The translations under genes were made by a program, and so were the position numbers. A DNA stretch of 64,000 nt from Alcanivorax sp. S6407 (GTDB lineage: Bacteria > Pseudomonadota > Gammaproteobacteria > Pseudomonadales > Alcanivoracaceae). Of the stretch, positions 1 to 7,288 are shown piece after piece; within the stretch, counting starts at the first letter, position 1, and each line of letters begins with the position of its first letter. Below the pieces are notes generated by a model. That model had not been told where the DNA came from, ran no database searches, and saw only the letters and a program-made list of their open reading frames with translations. The stretch covers positions 80,888-144,887 of the forward strand of contig NZ_JALKBH010000007.1 of NCBI RefSeq assembly GCF_023016115.1, written 5' to 3'.

Positions 1-2580
1 AACGCCGTTAACCAGCCCACCCCGGTAGACGAGGTCAAACGCATCGCCAGCGAACTTTGCGATGCCCTCAGCTACGCCCACGAATTCACCGTGCACCGTG
101 ACATCAAGCCGGAAAACATCTGGCTGGATGAAAAAGGCCGGGTAAAACTCATGGATTTCGGCATCGCCCGCGTGCAGAGCGCCAGCCAGCGTACCCAGAC
201 TGGTGCCGCCATGGGCACCGCCTACTACATGGCCCCGGAACAACTTCAGGGGCGCGAATTGGATGCCCGCGCCGATATCTATGCCGTGGGCGTGATGCTC
301 TACGAAATGCTTACCGGGCAAATCCCTGCAGGGCGCTTTGAATCCGCCATTACCTTGCGCAAGGAGATCGGCAAAGGGCTGAACAACACCATCGACAAGG
401 CGCTGGCGGTAAACCCGGAGCAGCGCTTTGCCAATGCCGGGGAAATGAAGGCGGCGTTGCTCAGTGGCAAGACGGGCAAGGCCCCGAAAATACCCAAAGC
501 CCCCAAAGCGGCCAATCCGCACCTTTCTACCGGCCCCAACAAACTGGCTATTGCTGCCATGGTATTACTGCTGGTAGGAGGCATCGGCGTCGCCGCCCAG
601 CAAGGCTGGCTGGATGCCCTGAAGCCTTTGGACAAAGAGCTGATCGCCCAGCAAAAAGCGGATGCCGCCAAACTGCAAGGCGAAATCAAAACCCTCAAAC
701 GCCGCTTTGATAATGCGGTGCGTGATTTGGACCGCGACATCAGCGACGCCGAGCGCGATAAAAACAGCAAGGAAGAACAGCGCCTGCAAGCCTGGATGGA
801 TCTGGCTAAACGCTATCTGGTGGATTCCACCCGCTATGGCGAGCTGGAAGGGCTGGAAAGCCAGGCCGATTTGCACCTGCGTGATGAGAAGCAGAGTGCT
901 CAGGCTGTTGCTGTGCTGGAGCAGGCCCGTGATGGCTACCAGGCATTGGTCGATGACTTCTATGCTGGTGAAAACGTCTCCGATCTATCACCAAAAGTCG
1001 GAGCCTTACGTAAACAGTGGCAAGGCAAACAAGGCAGCAAGGTATGGCCGGTATCTGAAAAGGTAGAAGCCCAGTACCAGCAAGCCCGCGCCAATGAAGC
1101 GGATGGCCTGTTGCGCGATGCCGAGCCCAAACTCACTGAACTGAAAGCCGGTTACACCGCGTTGATTGCCGCCAACGATGATATGGCCAAGGTGAACCAG
1201 TCACTCAAGCAGGCACAAGCCGCCTGGCAGAAACTCGCCGATAGCAAAAAGCTCACCCAGGTGACAGAAATCGAAGCTCTGAAAAAGGAAGAGCAACAGC
1301 ACCGTGATGCGTTGAAGGCGGCAGCTGAGTTGGTGGCAGTAACAGGGGCAATGGAAGGGCTGCAAGGGCAGATTACTACCTATAAAGAGCTAACCAATTC
1401 CGTAGCCAATCTGGCTCAGGCCGAGAAAAATGCTCTCAGTGCCAAAGCCAGTTATGAGAAGCAACGTAAAGGGTATCCGCTGGATGCCAACGCTACGGCC
1501 AATAAATCAGGTGAACAACTTGTGGCTGCACAGGCGGCGCTGAAGGCCAAGCAGTGGGTGGCGGCAGGGAAGGGCTTTGCTGAGGCCAAGGCGGGGTATG
1601 ACAGTGCGCGTAGTGCTGAGAGTAAAGTAATCGCCAGTATTAACCAGGCGCGGGCGGCGCAGAAGAAAGCGCAGGCGGCCAAGGCAAGCTACGAAAAAGT
1701 GAAAGAACATGATCCCGACGCTGCGACAACGGCAAAAGCGAGTCAGGCGCTGGTGGCTGGGGATAAGGCGCTGGCAGGACGGCAGTGGAATTCTGCGTTG
1801 AGCCGTTATGTTGAAGCGGAAAAAGGACTGAGAGAGGCTGCTGATTTAGCCAGAGCAAGCATGGCCGCGGCCTCAATTGCGGCCTCAATTACTGCGGCTA
1901 TGGTGAAGATTCCCTCTGGTACTTTCCGTATGGGATTGGCGCACTCTAATCATACTCCTGTCCACAGCGTGAGCGTGTCATCGTTTTTCATGCAGGAACA
2001 TGAGGTGACGTGGAATCAGTACCAGCCGTGTATTGATGCGGGGGTGTGCTCCAGTGGTGGGGATGCAGGCTGGGGCAAAGGCAACCTCCCGGTGCTCAAT
2101 GTGAGCTGGAATGATGTTCAGAAATATATCGGTTGGCTGAACCAGAAGACCGGGAAAACATTCCGTTTGCCGAGTGAAGCGGAATGGGAATATGCGGCGC
2201 GGGCGGGCTCCACCAGTGACTACAGTTGGGGGGATAGCATTGGTTGTGTCAAGGCACGCTATGGCCGTGGCGATGGAGGACCGTGTGGTAACAGATATAA
2301 GGGGCCCTCGCCTGTAAAGAGTTATTCACCAAACCGATTTGGCTTGTACGATATGCACGGTAATGTGTGGGAGTGGGTGCAGGACTGTTGGCACGATAGC
2401 TATAGTGGCGCACCGAGTAATGGTAGTGCGTGGACGAGCGGGGGAGATTGTGGGAGGCGTGTGGTGCGTGGCGGCTCCTGGAGCAATTTACGGGGCTACC
2501 TGGTTTCGGGCAACCGTGGCAGGAATTCCGCATCGGATCGCACCCTCACAATCGGCTTCCGATTGGTCCAGGACCGCTGA
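1..2580 (+). CDS. Ser/Thr protein kinase fused to FGE/SUMF1-like domain (5' end outside window)
   Basis: The reading frame is open from base 1, so the true start and the kinase N-lobe lie to the left. Visible kinase motifs, numbered from the first codon of the window, are HRDIKPEN (about 32-39), DFG (52-54) and MAPEQ in the activation segment, which mark a Hanks-type kinase likely to be catalytically active. One hydrophobic segment follows at about 181-200, then a long Ala/Lys/Glu-rich coiled region with two tandem repeats containing AKASYEK (roughly 450-620). The C-terminal part (634-859) is an FGE-sulfatase/SUMF1 fold, shown by IPSGTFRMG, RLPSEAEWEYAARAG, GLYDMHGNVWEW and VRGGSW. The cysteines that serve formylglycine-generating enzymes are absent near the RGGSW motif, so this is more likely a binding or sensing domain. 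The kinase would be cytoplasmic with the SUMF1 domain outside the inner membrane. Its natural partner in the window is the PP2C phosphatase at 6551-7288. Confidence 0.9.
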   Translation, partial: NAVNQPTPVDEVKRIASELCDALSYAHEFTVHRDIKPENIWLDEKGRVKLMDFGIARVQSASQRTQTGAAMGTAYYMAPEQLQGRELDARADIYAVGVMLYEMLTGQIPAGRFESAITLRKEIGKGLNNTIDKALAVNPEQRFANAGEMKAALLSGKTGKAPKIPKAPKAANPHLSTGPNKLAIAAMVLLLVGGIGVAAQQGWLDALKPLDKELIAQQKADAAKLQGEIKTLKRRFDNAVRDLDRDISDAERDKNSKEEQRLQAWMDLAKRYLVDSTRYGELEGLESQADLHLRDEKQSAQAVAVLEQARDGYQALVDDFYAGENVSDLSPKVGALRKQWQGKQGSKVWPVSEKVEAQYQQARANEADGLLRDAEPKLTELKAGYTALIAANDDMAKVNQSLKQAQAAWQKLADSKKLTQVTEIEALKKEEQQHRDALKAAAELVAVTGAMEGLQGQITTYKELTNSVANLAQAEKNALSAKASYEKQRKGYPLDANATANKSGEQLVAAQAALKAKQWVAAGKGFAEAKAGYDSARSAESKVIASINQARAAQKKAQAAKASYEKVKEHDPDAATTAKASQALVAGDKALAGRQWNSALSRYVEAEKGLREAADLARASMAAASIAASITAAMVKIPSGTFRMGLAHSNHTPVHSVSVSSFFMQEHEVTWNQYQPCIDAGVCSSGGDAGWGKGNLPVLNVSWNDVQKYIGWLNQKTGKTFRLPSEAEWEYAARAGSTSDYSWGDSIGCVKARYGRGDGGPCGNRYKGPSPVKSYSPNRFGLYDMHGNVWEWVQDCWHDSYSGAPSNGSAWTSGGDCGRRVVRGGSWSNLRGYLVSGNRGRNSASDRTLTIGFRLVQDR
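1867..1890. repeat. Perfect 12-bp tandem duplication inside the kinase gene
   Basis: The 12-mer GCGGCCTCAATT is present twice head to tail, encoding a repeated Ala-Ala-Ser-Ile just before the SUMF1-like domain. It is in frame and lies in the linker, so it probably only changes linker length. Confidence 0.8.
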
Positions 2581-2641
2581 GAGGGCTCGGTGAATGACTT
2601 GCCCCAAGAAATAAACAAGAGTAATTCATTCAGGATGAAAC

Positions 2642-2921
2642 ATGGATAGTAAGTGGCCTGATTTATTAGAGACAATGCTGAGTCATTTTATTCAGGATTT
2701 TTTTTGGCGTGATTGTCGTAGCGTCTGCATTGATGGTTTGCTTTTGGGCAATTGGCAAGCTGTGGCCGAATTTGGCAGGCAATTTGTTTGAGAATCTTCT
2801 GGAGCGGTTGAATGAGGTGGAAATATGCTTTCGTGATGGGCGGGGTATTCTACGATTTCGCCCGGGTGAAGAGCAGGCGGACCAGAAAGTGGAAGATGGC
2901 GATGCGGACGATGAAGAGTAA
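2642..2921 (+). pseudogene. Small membrane protein, apparently frameshifted at an eight-T run
   Basis: An ATG at 2642 has a good ribosome site (AGGA, seven bases upstream) and starts MDSKWPDLLETMLSHFIQDF. This frame then ends early. The +1 frame, open to the stop at 2919-2921, encodes a clean transmembrane helix (VIVVASALMVCFWAIG) followed by an amphipathic stretch and a very acidic tail (EDGDADDEE). The two frames meet at T8 (2698-2705). Removing one T gives a continuous protein of about 92 residues with a cytoplasmic N-terminus, one membrane helix and a charged C-terminus. It could be an inactivating indel, a sequencing error, or a slippage-expressed gene. If the frames are independent, a GTG at 2709 gives a 70-residue protein without a clear ribosome site. 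It follows the kinase gene by about 60 bases and may be co-transcribed. I do not recognise a family. Confidence 0.5.
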
Positions 2922-2927
2922 GGGTTG

Positions 2928-3012
2928 AGGGTCAGGTCTTTCCCCGTGCCCATATCCGATACGTGCCTCTGACACTGAATGTTACAGGGAACGATCTGCC
3001 CCCAACGGCTCA
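2928..3012. repeat. Palindromic interspersed repeat, copy A
   Basis: An 85-bp segment beginning AGGGTCAGGTCTTTCCCC and ending CCCCCAACGGCTCA. Its outer parts are imperfect inverted repeats (GGGTCAGGTCTTTCCC against GGGAAMGATCTGMCCC). A second copy in the same orientation is at 3926-4009. It begins six bases after the stop of the small membrane protein gene. The size and palindromic form resemble REP or MITE-type elements. Confidence 0.75.
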
Positions 3013-3039
3013 GGCATACCGTTTATGGACGGGCACCCA

Positions 3040-3342
3040 TTATGATTCTCCGTTCATTACTTCATACACCAGCGGTGTGCAGCTGCCACGCTGTAGCTGC
3101 TGTATTCTGACCGACACTTCGTCTCCCATGCTGATGGCCTGCAAGCGGGACGGTGCCAGCTGCAGTTCTTGGTTCAGCTCAGGCGCAAACACGGTGACGG
3201 CCTCTTCGTTGACCGCGCGCACTTGTGTCAGACTTTCCACGGTCAGGTATTGGCAAGCCCCACCCGCCGGCTGTACACAGGCACTGACTGCAAACACGAT
3301 ACCCACAATGACTAATCCTGCTAAAGACCACGTTTTCATCAA
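3040..3342 (-). CDS. Small lipoprotein, uncharacterised
   Basis: A 100-residue protein with an N-terminal hydrophobic segment and lipobox (FAVSAC, Cys about 22), so probably membrane-anchored after signal peptidase II processing. The mature part is short, beta-rich in appearance and has a few cysteines (GGACQYL, RGSCTP). It contains a segment like MGDEVSVRIQQLQRG, which suggests a small beta-barrel or OB-like fold, but I do not recognise a family. Its ATG overlaps the stop of the upstream lipoprotein gene by four bases (ATGA), so the two are translationally coupled. Both lie between two copies of the palindromic repeat. Confidence 0.7.
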   Translation of the reverse strand: MMKTWSLAGLVIVGIVFAVSACVQPAGGACQYLTVESLTQVRAVNEEAVTVFAPELNQELQLAPSRLQAISMGDEVSVRIQQLQRGSCTPLVYEVMNGES

Positions 3343-3779
3343 CGCACCACCACTTGAATGGGGGACTGACGTTGCAGGTATTCGCGCTCGCCGGGCCTCA
3401 GATCTTCGACATACTGAACGCCCCTATAGGTGAGGCGATTAATAATATACAGCTGGACCGTTCCCGGCTGTAGGGCCTTCAGCTCCACATGCCGATCATC
3501 CGGATAGATCACCTCGACTACGCCGGGTTTGTCTGCCATGACTCCCCAAATTATGGAGCCGGTTGGAATAAAAGAAGCGCCCTGGCGGATCACTTGCCGC
3601 TGCTCACCTGCTTTCAGATACAAGGGCTCATGGATATCGTCATTCTTGCCCCAGCAGCCACCCGGAAGATCACAGTGCAGGCTGCCACAGCTGCTCAGCA
3701 GAGCCACGGCCATCGCCAGCCATAAAAGTCGTGTTATTTGGATCAGCCTTGTCAGGCCCTTTTGTTGCTGTCGGTTCAT
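3339..3779 (-). CDS. Lipoprotein with secretin-N/Big-like beta domain (tentative)
   Basis: A 146-residue protein with a basic N-terminus, a hydrophobic core and lipobox LLSSC (Cys about 31). The mature region has LYLKAGEQRQVI, then KPGVVEVIYPDDRHVELKAL and QPGTVQLYII. This pattern (a residue run about states or values, then PGTxxLxI) resembles the small beta-sandwich found at the N-terminus of pilus and secretin-associated proteins and in bacterial Ig-like domains. That match is by eye only. It is the first gene of a two-gene operon with the 100-residue lipoprotein, overlapping by four bases. The products probably act together in the periplasm, but the role is unknown. Confidence 0.65.
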   Translation of the reverse strand: MNRQQQKGLTRLIQITRLLWLAMAVALLSSCGSLHCDLPGGCWGKNDDIHEPLYLKAGEQRQVIRQGASFIPTGSIIWGVMADKPGVVEVIYPDDRHVELKALQPGTVQLYIINRLTYRGVQYVEDLRPGEREYLQRQSPIQVVVR

Positions 3780-3894
3780 GGGTCAACGATCCCGGTGTGT
3801 GGCGTAGTTAAAATTTAAGTCGTTGGAAATTAAGTGGTGCGTAATCAACATCTTAAAATCTTAACACAGGTTCAATCGCCGCAGGTGTTGACGG

Positions 3895-3932
3895 CACGGG
3901 GGCTTTAGGGTCACACGGGGGCTTTAGGGTCA
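3895..3932. repeat. Two tandem copies of a 19-bp unit
   Basis: The 19-mer CACGGGGGCTTTAGGGTCA is present twice without a gap; the second copy runs into repeat copy B. Its AGGGTCA end is the same as the start of the palindromic repeat, so this looks like repeated partial duplication of the repeat's edge. Confidence 0.8.
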
Positions 3933-4009
3933 GGTCTTTCCCCGTGCCTATATCGGATTCGTCCCTCTGACCTAAATGTCACAGGGAAAGATCTGACCCC
4001 AACGGCTCA
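3926..4009. repeat. Palindromic interspersed repeat, copy B
   Basis: An 84-bp sequence, strongly similar to copy A at 2928-3012 and in the same orientation. The inverted ends are better preserved here: GGGTCAGGTCTTTCCC at the left and GGGAAAGATCTGACCCC at the right. Copies A and B bracket the lipoprotein operon. Confidence 0.8.
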
Positions 4010-4042
4010 GACCCCAACGGCTCATATGACCCCAACGGCTCA
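3995..4042. repeat. Three tandem copies of GACCCCAACGGCTCA
   Basis: The last 15 bases of repeat copy B are repeated twice more, the third copy separated by TAT. Both edges of copy B therefore carry tandem expansions. Confidence 0.8.
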
Positions 4043-4061
4043 TTCCTGTGCGTCGGCATTA

Positions 4062-4655
4062 TCAGCCGATGGATGCCACGAAACTTTTCAGTGCGTTGGT
4101 GGGTTGGGCTCGCTTCTTGACCAGTATGTCGTCGTTGATTTTGAGAATAACGCCTTTGATCAGGTCGGTGGTGTTGCTGATATGCGCTCTGACTTTTAGC
4201 AACTCGACTTCTTCACTGATTTTACGGCCTTTGAGTGACAGGCGCTTGTCTGCCTTGCCTTTGGCAAGATCACTGCCCAACAGGGATGTGATTTTTCCTG
4301 CGGCGTTTTGATCTGCTGCCAGGCGGTGTATGTAGTATTTCATCAGTGTCGGGATGAAGTCGGTTGACCCACCCAGCTCGTAGCTTGCCAAACTCAGAAT
4401 ATCCAGCATGTGTGCAGGAATCCGGCTTTCTACCGGTTTGCGTGCTGTATCTAGCTCGCGGCGTACTGCCGGGGTGGATTGATGGGGCAGCAGGGCAACC
4501 TGATCGCATTGGTTGCAGACGCCAACCAGTACATTCTTGACGATGCCGCTGCCATCGCTGAAGGGCACATCACGAAGCTGATACGTGGCGGTTTGCAGTG
4601 ATTGGCAATGGCTGCAAATGGCTTTTTGGGTATCGCCAACCTTGAAAATTTTCAT
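4062..4655 (-). CDS. Zinc-ribbon protein, MqsA-like N-terminus; possible antitoxin
   Basis: A 197-residue protein. Residues 14-17 (CSHC) and about 47-50 (CNQC) form a CxxC...CxxC zinc ribbon with an intervening RDVPF...VLVGVC segment that resembles the N-terminal zinc domain of the MqsA antitoxin family. The usual MqsA C-terminal helix-turn-helix is not evident. Instead there is a helical region (about 75-197) with a basic stretch KGKADKRLSLKGRKISEE. The gene starts nine bases after the stop of the 98-residue gene upstream, so the pair is an operon with the small protein first, as in mqsRA. Function as an antitoxin is inference. It could equally be a structural or regulatory zinc protein unrelated to toxin-antitoxin systems. 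Confidence 0.65.
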   Translation of the reverse strand: MKIFKVGDTQKAICSHCQSLQTATYQLRDVPFSDGSGIVKNVLVGVCNQCDQVALLPHQSTPAVRRELDTARKPVESRIPAHMLDILSLASYELGGSTDFIPTLMKYYIHRLAADQNAAGKITSLLGSDLAKGKADKRLSLKGRKISEEVELLKVRAHISNTTDLIKGVILKINDDILVKKRAQPTNALKSFVASIG

Positions 4656-4664
4656 GGTGTCACC

Positions 4665-4961
4665 TCAGTGATGCACGCTGATAAAGATGCAATCGGGTTC
4701 CAGGAAGTACCACTTGATGTACCAGTCTTGCCTGGCGTGGCGGCAGGTTATGATGTGCACATCGACCTCTGGCACCTGGTGATGCGGGGAGCAGGTGTAC
4801 TCTGATCCTCTTGCTCTGCCGATGATGGCGGCGACGTCTGCCGGGCTGATTTCGCCGGTAGCAAGCAGGTTCTTGATATCAATATCACCGCGTTGCTCAT
4901 GGATTATGGCTCCGCTGCCCAGGCAGGCGATGGCTTGTGATTTTGCCTTTCTGAAACCCAT
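4665..4961 (-). CDS. 98-residue uncharacterised protein; possible toxin partner
   Basis: A small protein whose N-terminal half is helical (ISPADVAAIIGRARG) and whose C-terminal half is rich in Cys, His and aromatic residues: CSPHHQVPEVDVHII, TCRHARQDWYIKWYF and ISVHH. The clustered His, Arg and Trp residues would fit a small nuclease or nucleic-acid-binding fold, but I do not recognise the family and it does not match MqsR by eye. A ribosome site (GAGGA) precedes the ATG. It is followed within nine bases by the zinc-ribbon gene, an arrangement typical of toxin-first TA operons. It lies about 70 bases after the Hsp70-like gene on the same strand, so it might also belong to that transcript. Confidence 0.6.
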   Translation of the reverse strand: MGFRKAKSQAIACLGSGAIIHEQRGDIDIKNLLATGEISPADVAAIIGRARGSEYTCSPHHQVPEVDVHIITCRHARQDWYIKWYFLEPDCIFISVHH

Positions 4962-5030
4962 TCATGTCCTCAAATTGTACGCCAGATGTCGTTCGTGTCA
5001 ATCCTGGGCTTTTTTGCCTGATCATTCGTC

Positions 5031-6539
5031 TCAGCTATTCACTGGCGTATGATCAATCCACTCTTTCTGCCTCACCAGTTCGTCATCCAGTGCGGCACCG
5101 TTTTCATCCATGACCTGTTTTAGCTGCTGGCCGGTTTGCGGGTTGCGGGCGGTGGCGGTGACCAGGCCTTCCATGTCGTAGGCGAGGGTGATTTCTACCG
5201 CATAGCGGACGGGGGCGTTGTCGGGGAGGGCGAAGAGGAAGTAGCCGAGGCTTTTTTCGTTGTCGTTGGGGCCTTTTTGTTGCACCACTTCGATGACCAT
5301 GCGCGGCTGGCCTTCGCGGTTAGTGTGGAAGGTGACGGTTTTGCTGGCCGGCACGGGCTGGTTTTTGTCGATCATGACTTGTACTACAGGCTGGCCATCG
5401 CGCCCGGCTACGCGAATGCCAAGTTGCCAGGCGGTGGCGCGCTGGAGCTTTTTCTGCTGGCTATCGTTGGCGAAAAGCTGGTTGGCGATCAGGGCGGCAC
5501 CGTAGGCGACAGCCTGGTGGGGCTGTTTGAGGAGCAGGCCATCTTTGGGGCGGCCGGTGCGCTCGGCCAGTTTTTCCCGTACCAGTGGCAGCAGGCTGGA
5601 GCCACCGGTGAGAAGGATATGGTCAACCAGTTCCCAGCCCATACTGGCACCTTGCAGGCAACGTTCGCAGACGGCCAGGGCCTGATCGACGAGCTTGTCT
5701 ACCAGGCGGTTAAATTGGGGCAGGGTGAGCAGGAAGTCGACGCTGCGACGATTGAGTAGCAGGGTTTTACGCACCTGTGTGACGCCGGGGCGGCATAGTT
5801 CCAGTTTGGCTTCGGTGGCGAACTGGCGCATTTGTACCAGGGCGGTGGGGTCTTCGCGTGGGTCGGCATCGTGCAGGCGCTCATACTCGTCGGCGATCTG
5901 TTGCATGATGGCTTCGTCGACGGTTTTGCCGCCAAGGTCATGTTGGCCATCGGTGCCGAGGACGAACAGGCCGTTGTCATCGGCCTGCAGCAGGGTGGCA
6001 TCGAAGGTGCCGCCGCCGAGATCGAATACGAACAGGGTCTGGTCGCCGCTGATGTCGTTGACGCCATAGAAGGTGGCAGCGGCGATGGGCTCTTCAATCA
6101 GGGTAACCCGCGGGATGCCAGCTAGCAGGGCGGCTTGTTTGGTGGCCTGGCGTTGTTTGTCACTGAAGTTGGCGGGCACGGTAACCACGGCTCCGCCGAT
6201 ATCGTCTGGCAGAAAGCTGCGGGTGTCATCGAGTAGCTTTTTCAGTACCAGTGCGGAAATGGCTTCGGGCCGCCAGGCGCGTTGCTGATGGTCGGGGAAG
6301 TGCTGGTTTTCCCCCATGGCCAGTTTGACGAAGCGGACATGGGGGGTGGCGGGGTCTTCCTGTAACAGTGCTTCTACGGCATCGCCGACATAACCGCCGT
6401 GGCTGCCAATGTGCACCACGGAAGGGGTGCGGAAGCTGTTGGTGTCAAAACGGTCGGGTACCAGGGCGACTTGATTTGCGGCGTTGATGTAGGCAGCCAG
6501 CGAGAAGGTGGTGCCAAGGTCGATACCCAGATACAGCAT
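5031..6539 (-). CDS. Hsp70-family chaperone, short HscC/DnaK-like form
   Basis: 502 residues. The nucleotide-binding domain (about 1-365) has the phosphate-1 motif GIDLGTTFS (5-13), the phosphate-2 motif VFDLGGGTFD (171-180), IEEPIAAA (148-155) and the adenosine motif LLTGGSSLLP (309-318). A short beta substrate-binding domain follows (about 366-502). The helical lid of DnaK (about 638 residues) is missing, so it is truncated compared with housekeeping Hsp70 and closer to HscC-type accessory chaperones. The start follows the PP2C stop by about 11 bases, so phosphatase and chaperone form one operon. No J-domain protein or GrpE is encoded here. Its client is unknown; the neighbouring kinase and phosphatase suggest a role in a phosphorylation-controlled complex. 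Confidence 0.92.
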   Translation of the reverse strand: MLYLGIDLGTTFSLAAYINAANQVALVPDRFDTNSFRTPSVVHIGSHGGYVGDAVEALLQEDPATPHVRFVKLAMGENQHFPDHQQRAWRPEAISALVLKKLLDDTRSFLPDDIGGAVVTVPANFSDKQRQATKQAALLAGIPRVTLIEEPIAAATFYGVNDISGDQTLFVFDLGGGTFDATLLQADDNGLFVLGTDGQHDLGGKTVDEAIMQQIADEYERLHDADPREDPTALVQMRQFATEAKLELCRPGVTQVRKTLLLNRRSVDFLLTLPQFNRLVDKLVDQALAVCERCLQGASMGWELVDHILLTGGSSLLPLVREKLAERTGRPKDGLLLKQPHQAVAYGAALIANQLFANDSQQKKLQRATAWQLGIRVAGRDGQPVVQVMIDKNQPVPASKTVTFHTNREGQPRMVIEVVQQKGPNDNEKSLGYFLFALPDNAPVRYAVEITLAYDMEGLVTATARNPQTGQQLKQVMDENGAALDDELVRQKEWIDHTPVNS

Positions 6540-6550
6540 GTGAATCCCCG

Positions 6551-7288
6551 TTATTCAAAATTGATGCAGATGGCAGAGGCGTTGTCTGCGGTGTTGTTGT
6601 CGATGGCCTGTTGCACCAGTGCTTGTGCAGACTTTGCTGCAGCCTGCTGGAATTGTTCTGGTGACATATAAGCGTATACCCCGTCGCTGCACAGTATAAG
6701 ACGATCCTTGCGGCGCAGGGGTATTTGCTGGATACCAATATGACGCGGGCTATTGGGCGTTCCGCCTAGGGAAGAGGTAATCAGGTGCGCCATGGGGTGC
6801 TGTTCTGCATCTTCCTGGCTGAGGACTCCTTGGGCGACTTTTTCGTTGACGAAGCTATGGTCGTGACTGAGCTGGGCCAGTTTGCCTTTGCGTAGCAGGT
6901 AGGCTCGGCTATCGCCCACCCAAGCCAGCCAGCAGTGATTGCCTTGCTGAAGGGCCAGCACCACGGTGGTGGCCATGCTGTTGGTGCGCGGGTGCTCTTC
7001 CATGTAATTCAGCAGGTGCTGATGACAGCGGCGCAGGTGTTGTTTCAGGGGATGTGCCTCAAGAGCAGTATCCTGGTTTCCCGAGAGTGCTTCGAGCAGG
7101 AAATCACAGGCCAATCGAGAAGCAATATCGCCATTGCCATGGCCACCGACACCATCGCAAAGTATGGCGACTCCCGGGCCGATGCTGACGCTGTCTTCGT
7201 TGCCGGCTTTATTTGGGCCGGTTTGAGTCTCGGCGTTGGCTTGCCAGTGCAAGGGAGGCCTGGAAAAGGGGCGTAGCCAGTGGGACAT
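6551..7288 (-). CDS. PP2C-family Ser/Thr phosphatase
   Basis: 245 residues, the usual size for a bacterial PP2C. Metal-binding and catalytic motifs are present in order: NKAGNEDSV (about 25-33), LCDGVGGHGNGDIAS (about 43-58), the central WVGDSRAYL, LITSSLGG, LILCSDGVYAYM, and a final DNASAICI (the usual position of the last metal-binding Asp). These give a manganese- or magnesium-dependent phosphatase acting on phospho-Ser/Thr. It has no membrane segment or extra domain. The ATG is preceded by AGGA. It is the first gene of an operon with the Hsp70-like gene and is the expected antagonist of the kinase at the left edge of the window, from which it is separated by the lipoprotein and toxin-like genes. 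Confidence 0.92.
   Translation of the reverse strand: MSHWLRPFSRPPLHWQANAETQTGPNKAGNEDSVSIGPGVAILCDGVGGHGNGDIASRLACDFLLEALSGNQDTALEAHPLKQHLRRCHQHLLNYMEEHPRTNSMATTVVLALQQGNHCWLAWVGDSRAYLLRKGKLAQLSHDHSFVNEKVAQGVLSQEDAEQHPMAHLITSSLGGTPNSPRHIGIQQIPLRRKDRLILCSDGVYAYMSPEQFQQAAAKSAQALVQQAIDNNTADNASAICINFE

Larger units (their letters stand above)
3780..4061. other. Intergenic stretch, AT-rich promoter-like part plus repeats
   Basis: The first 110 bases are clearly more AT-rich than the surroundings and lie upstream of the lipoprotein operon, so they probably hold its promoter; I could not fix a convincing -35/-10 pair. The remainder is the tandem and palindromic repeat material listed separately. 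Confidence 0.5.

Noticed and set aside
1900-2580. SUMF1-like domain as a true formylglycine-generating enzyme
   Set aside because: The cysteines needed for FGE activity near the RGGSW motif are missing and no sulfatase is encoded nearby.
4665-4961. Direct naming as MqsR
   Set aside because: Order and partner resemble mqsRA, but the protein sequence does not show the MqsR pattern by eye.
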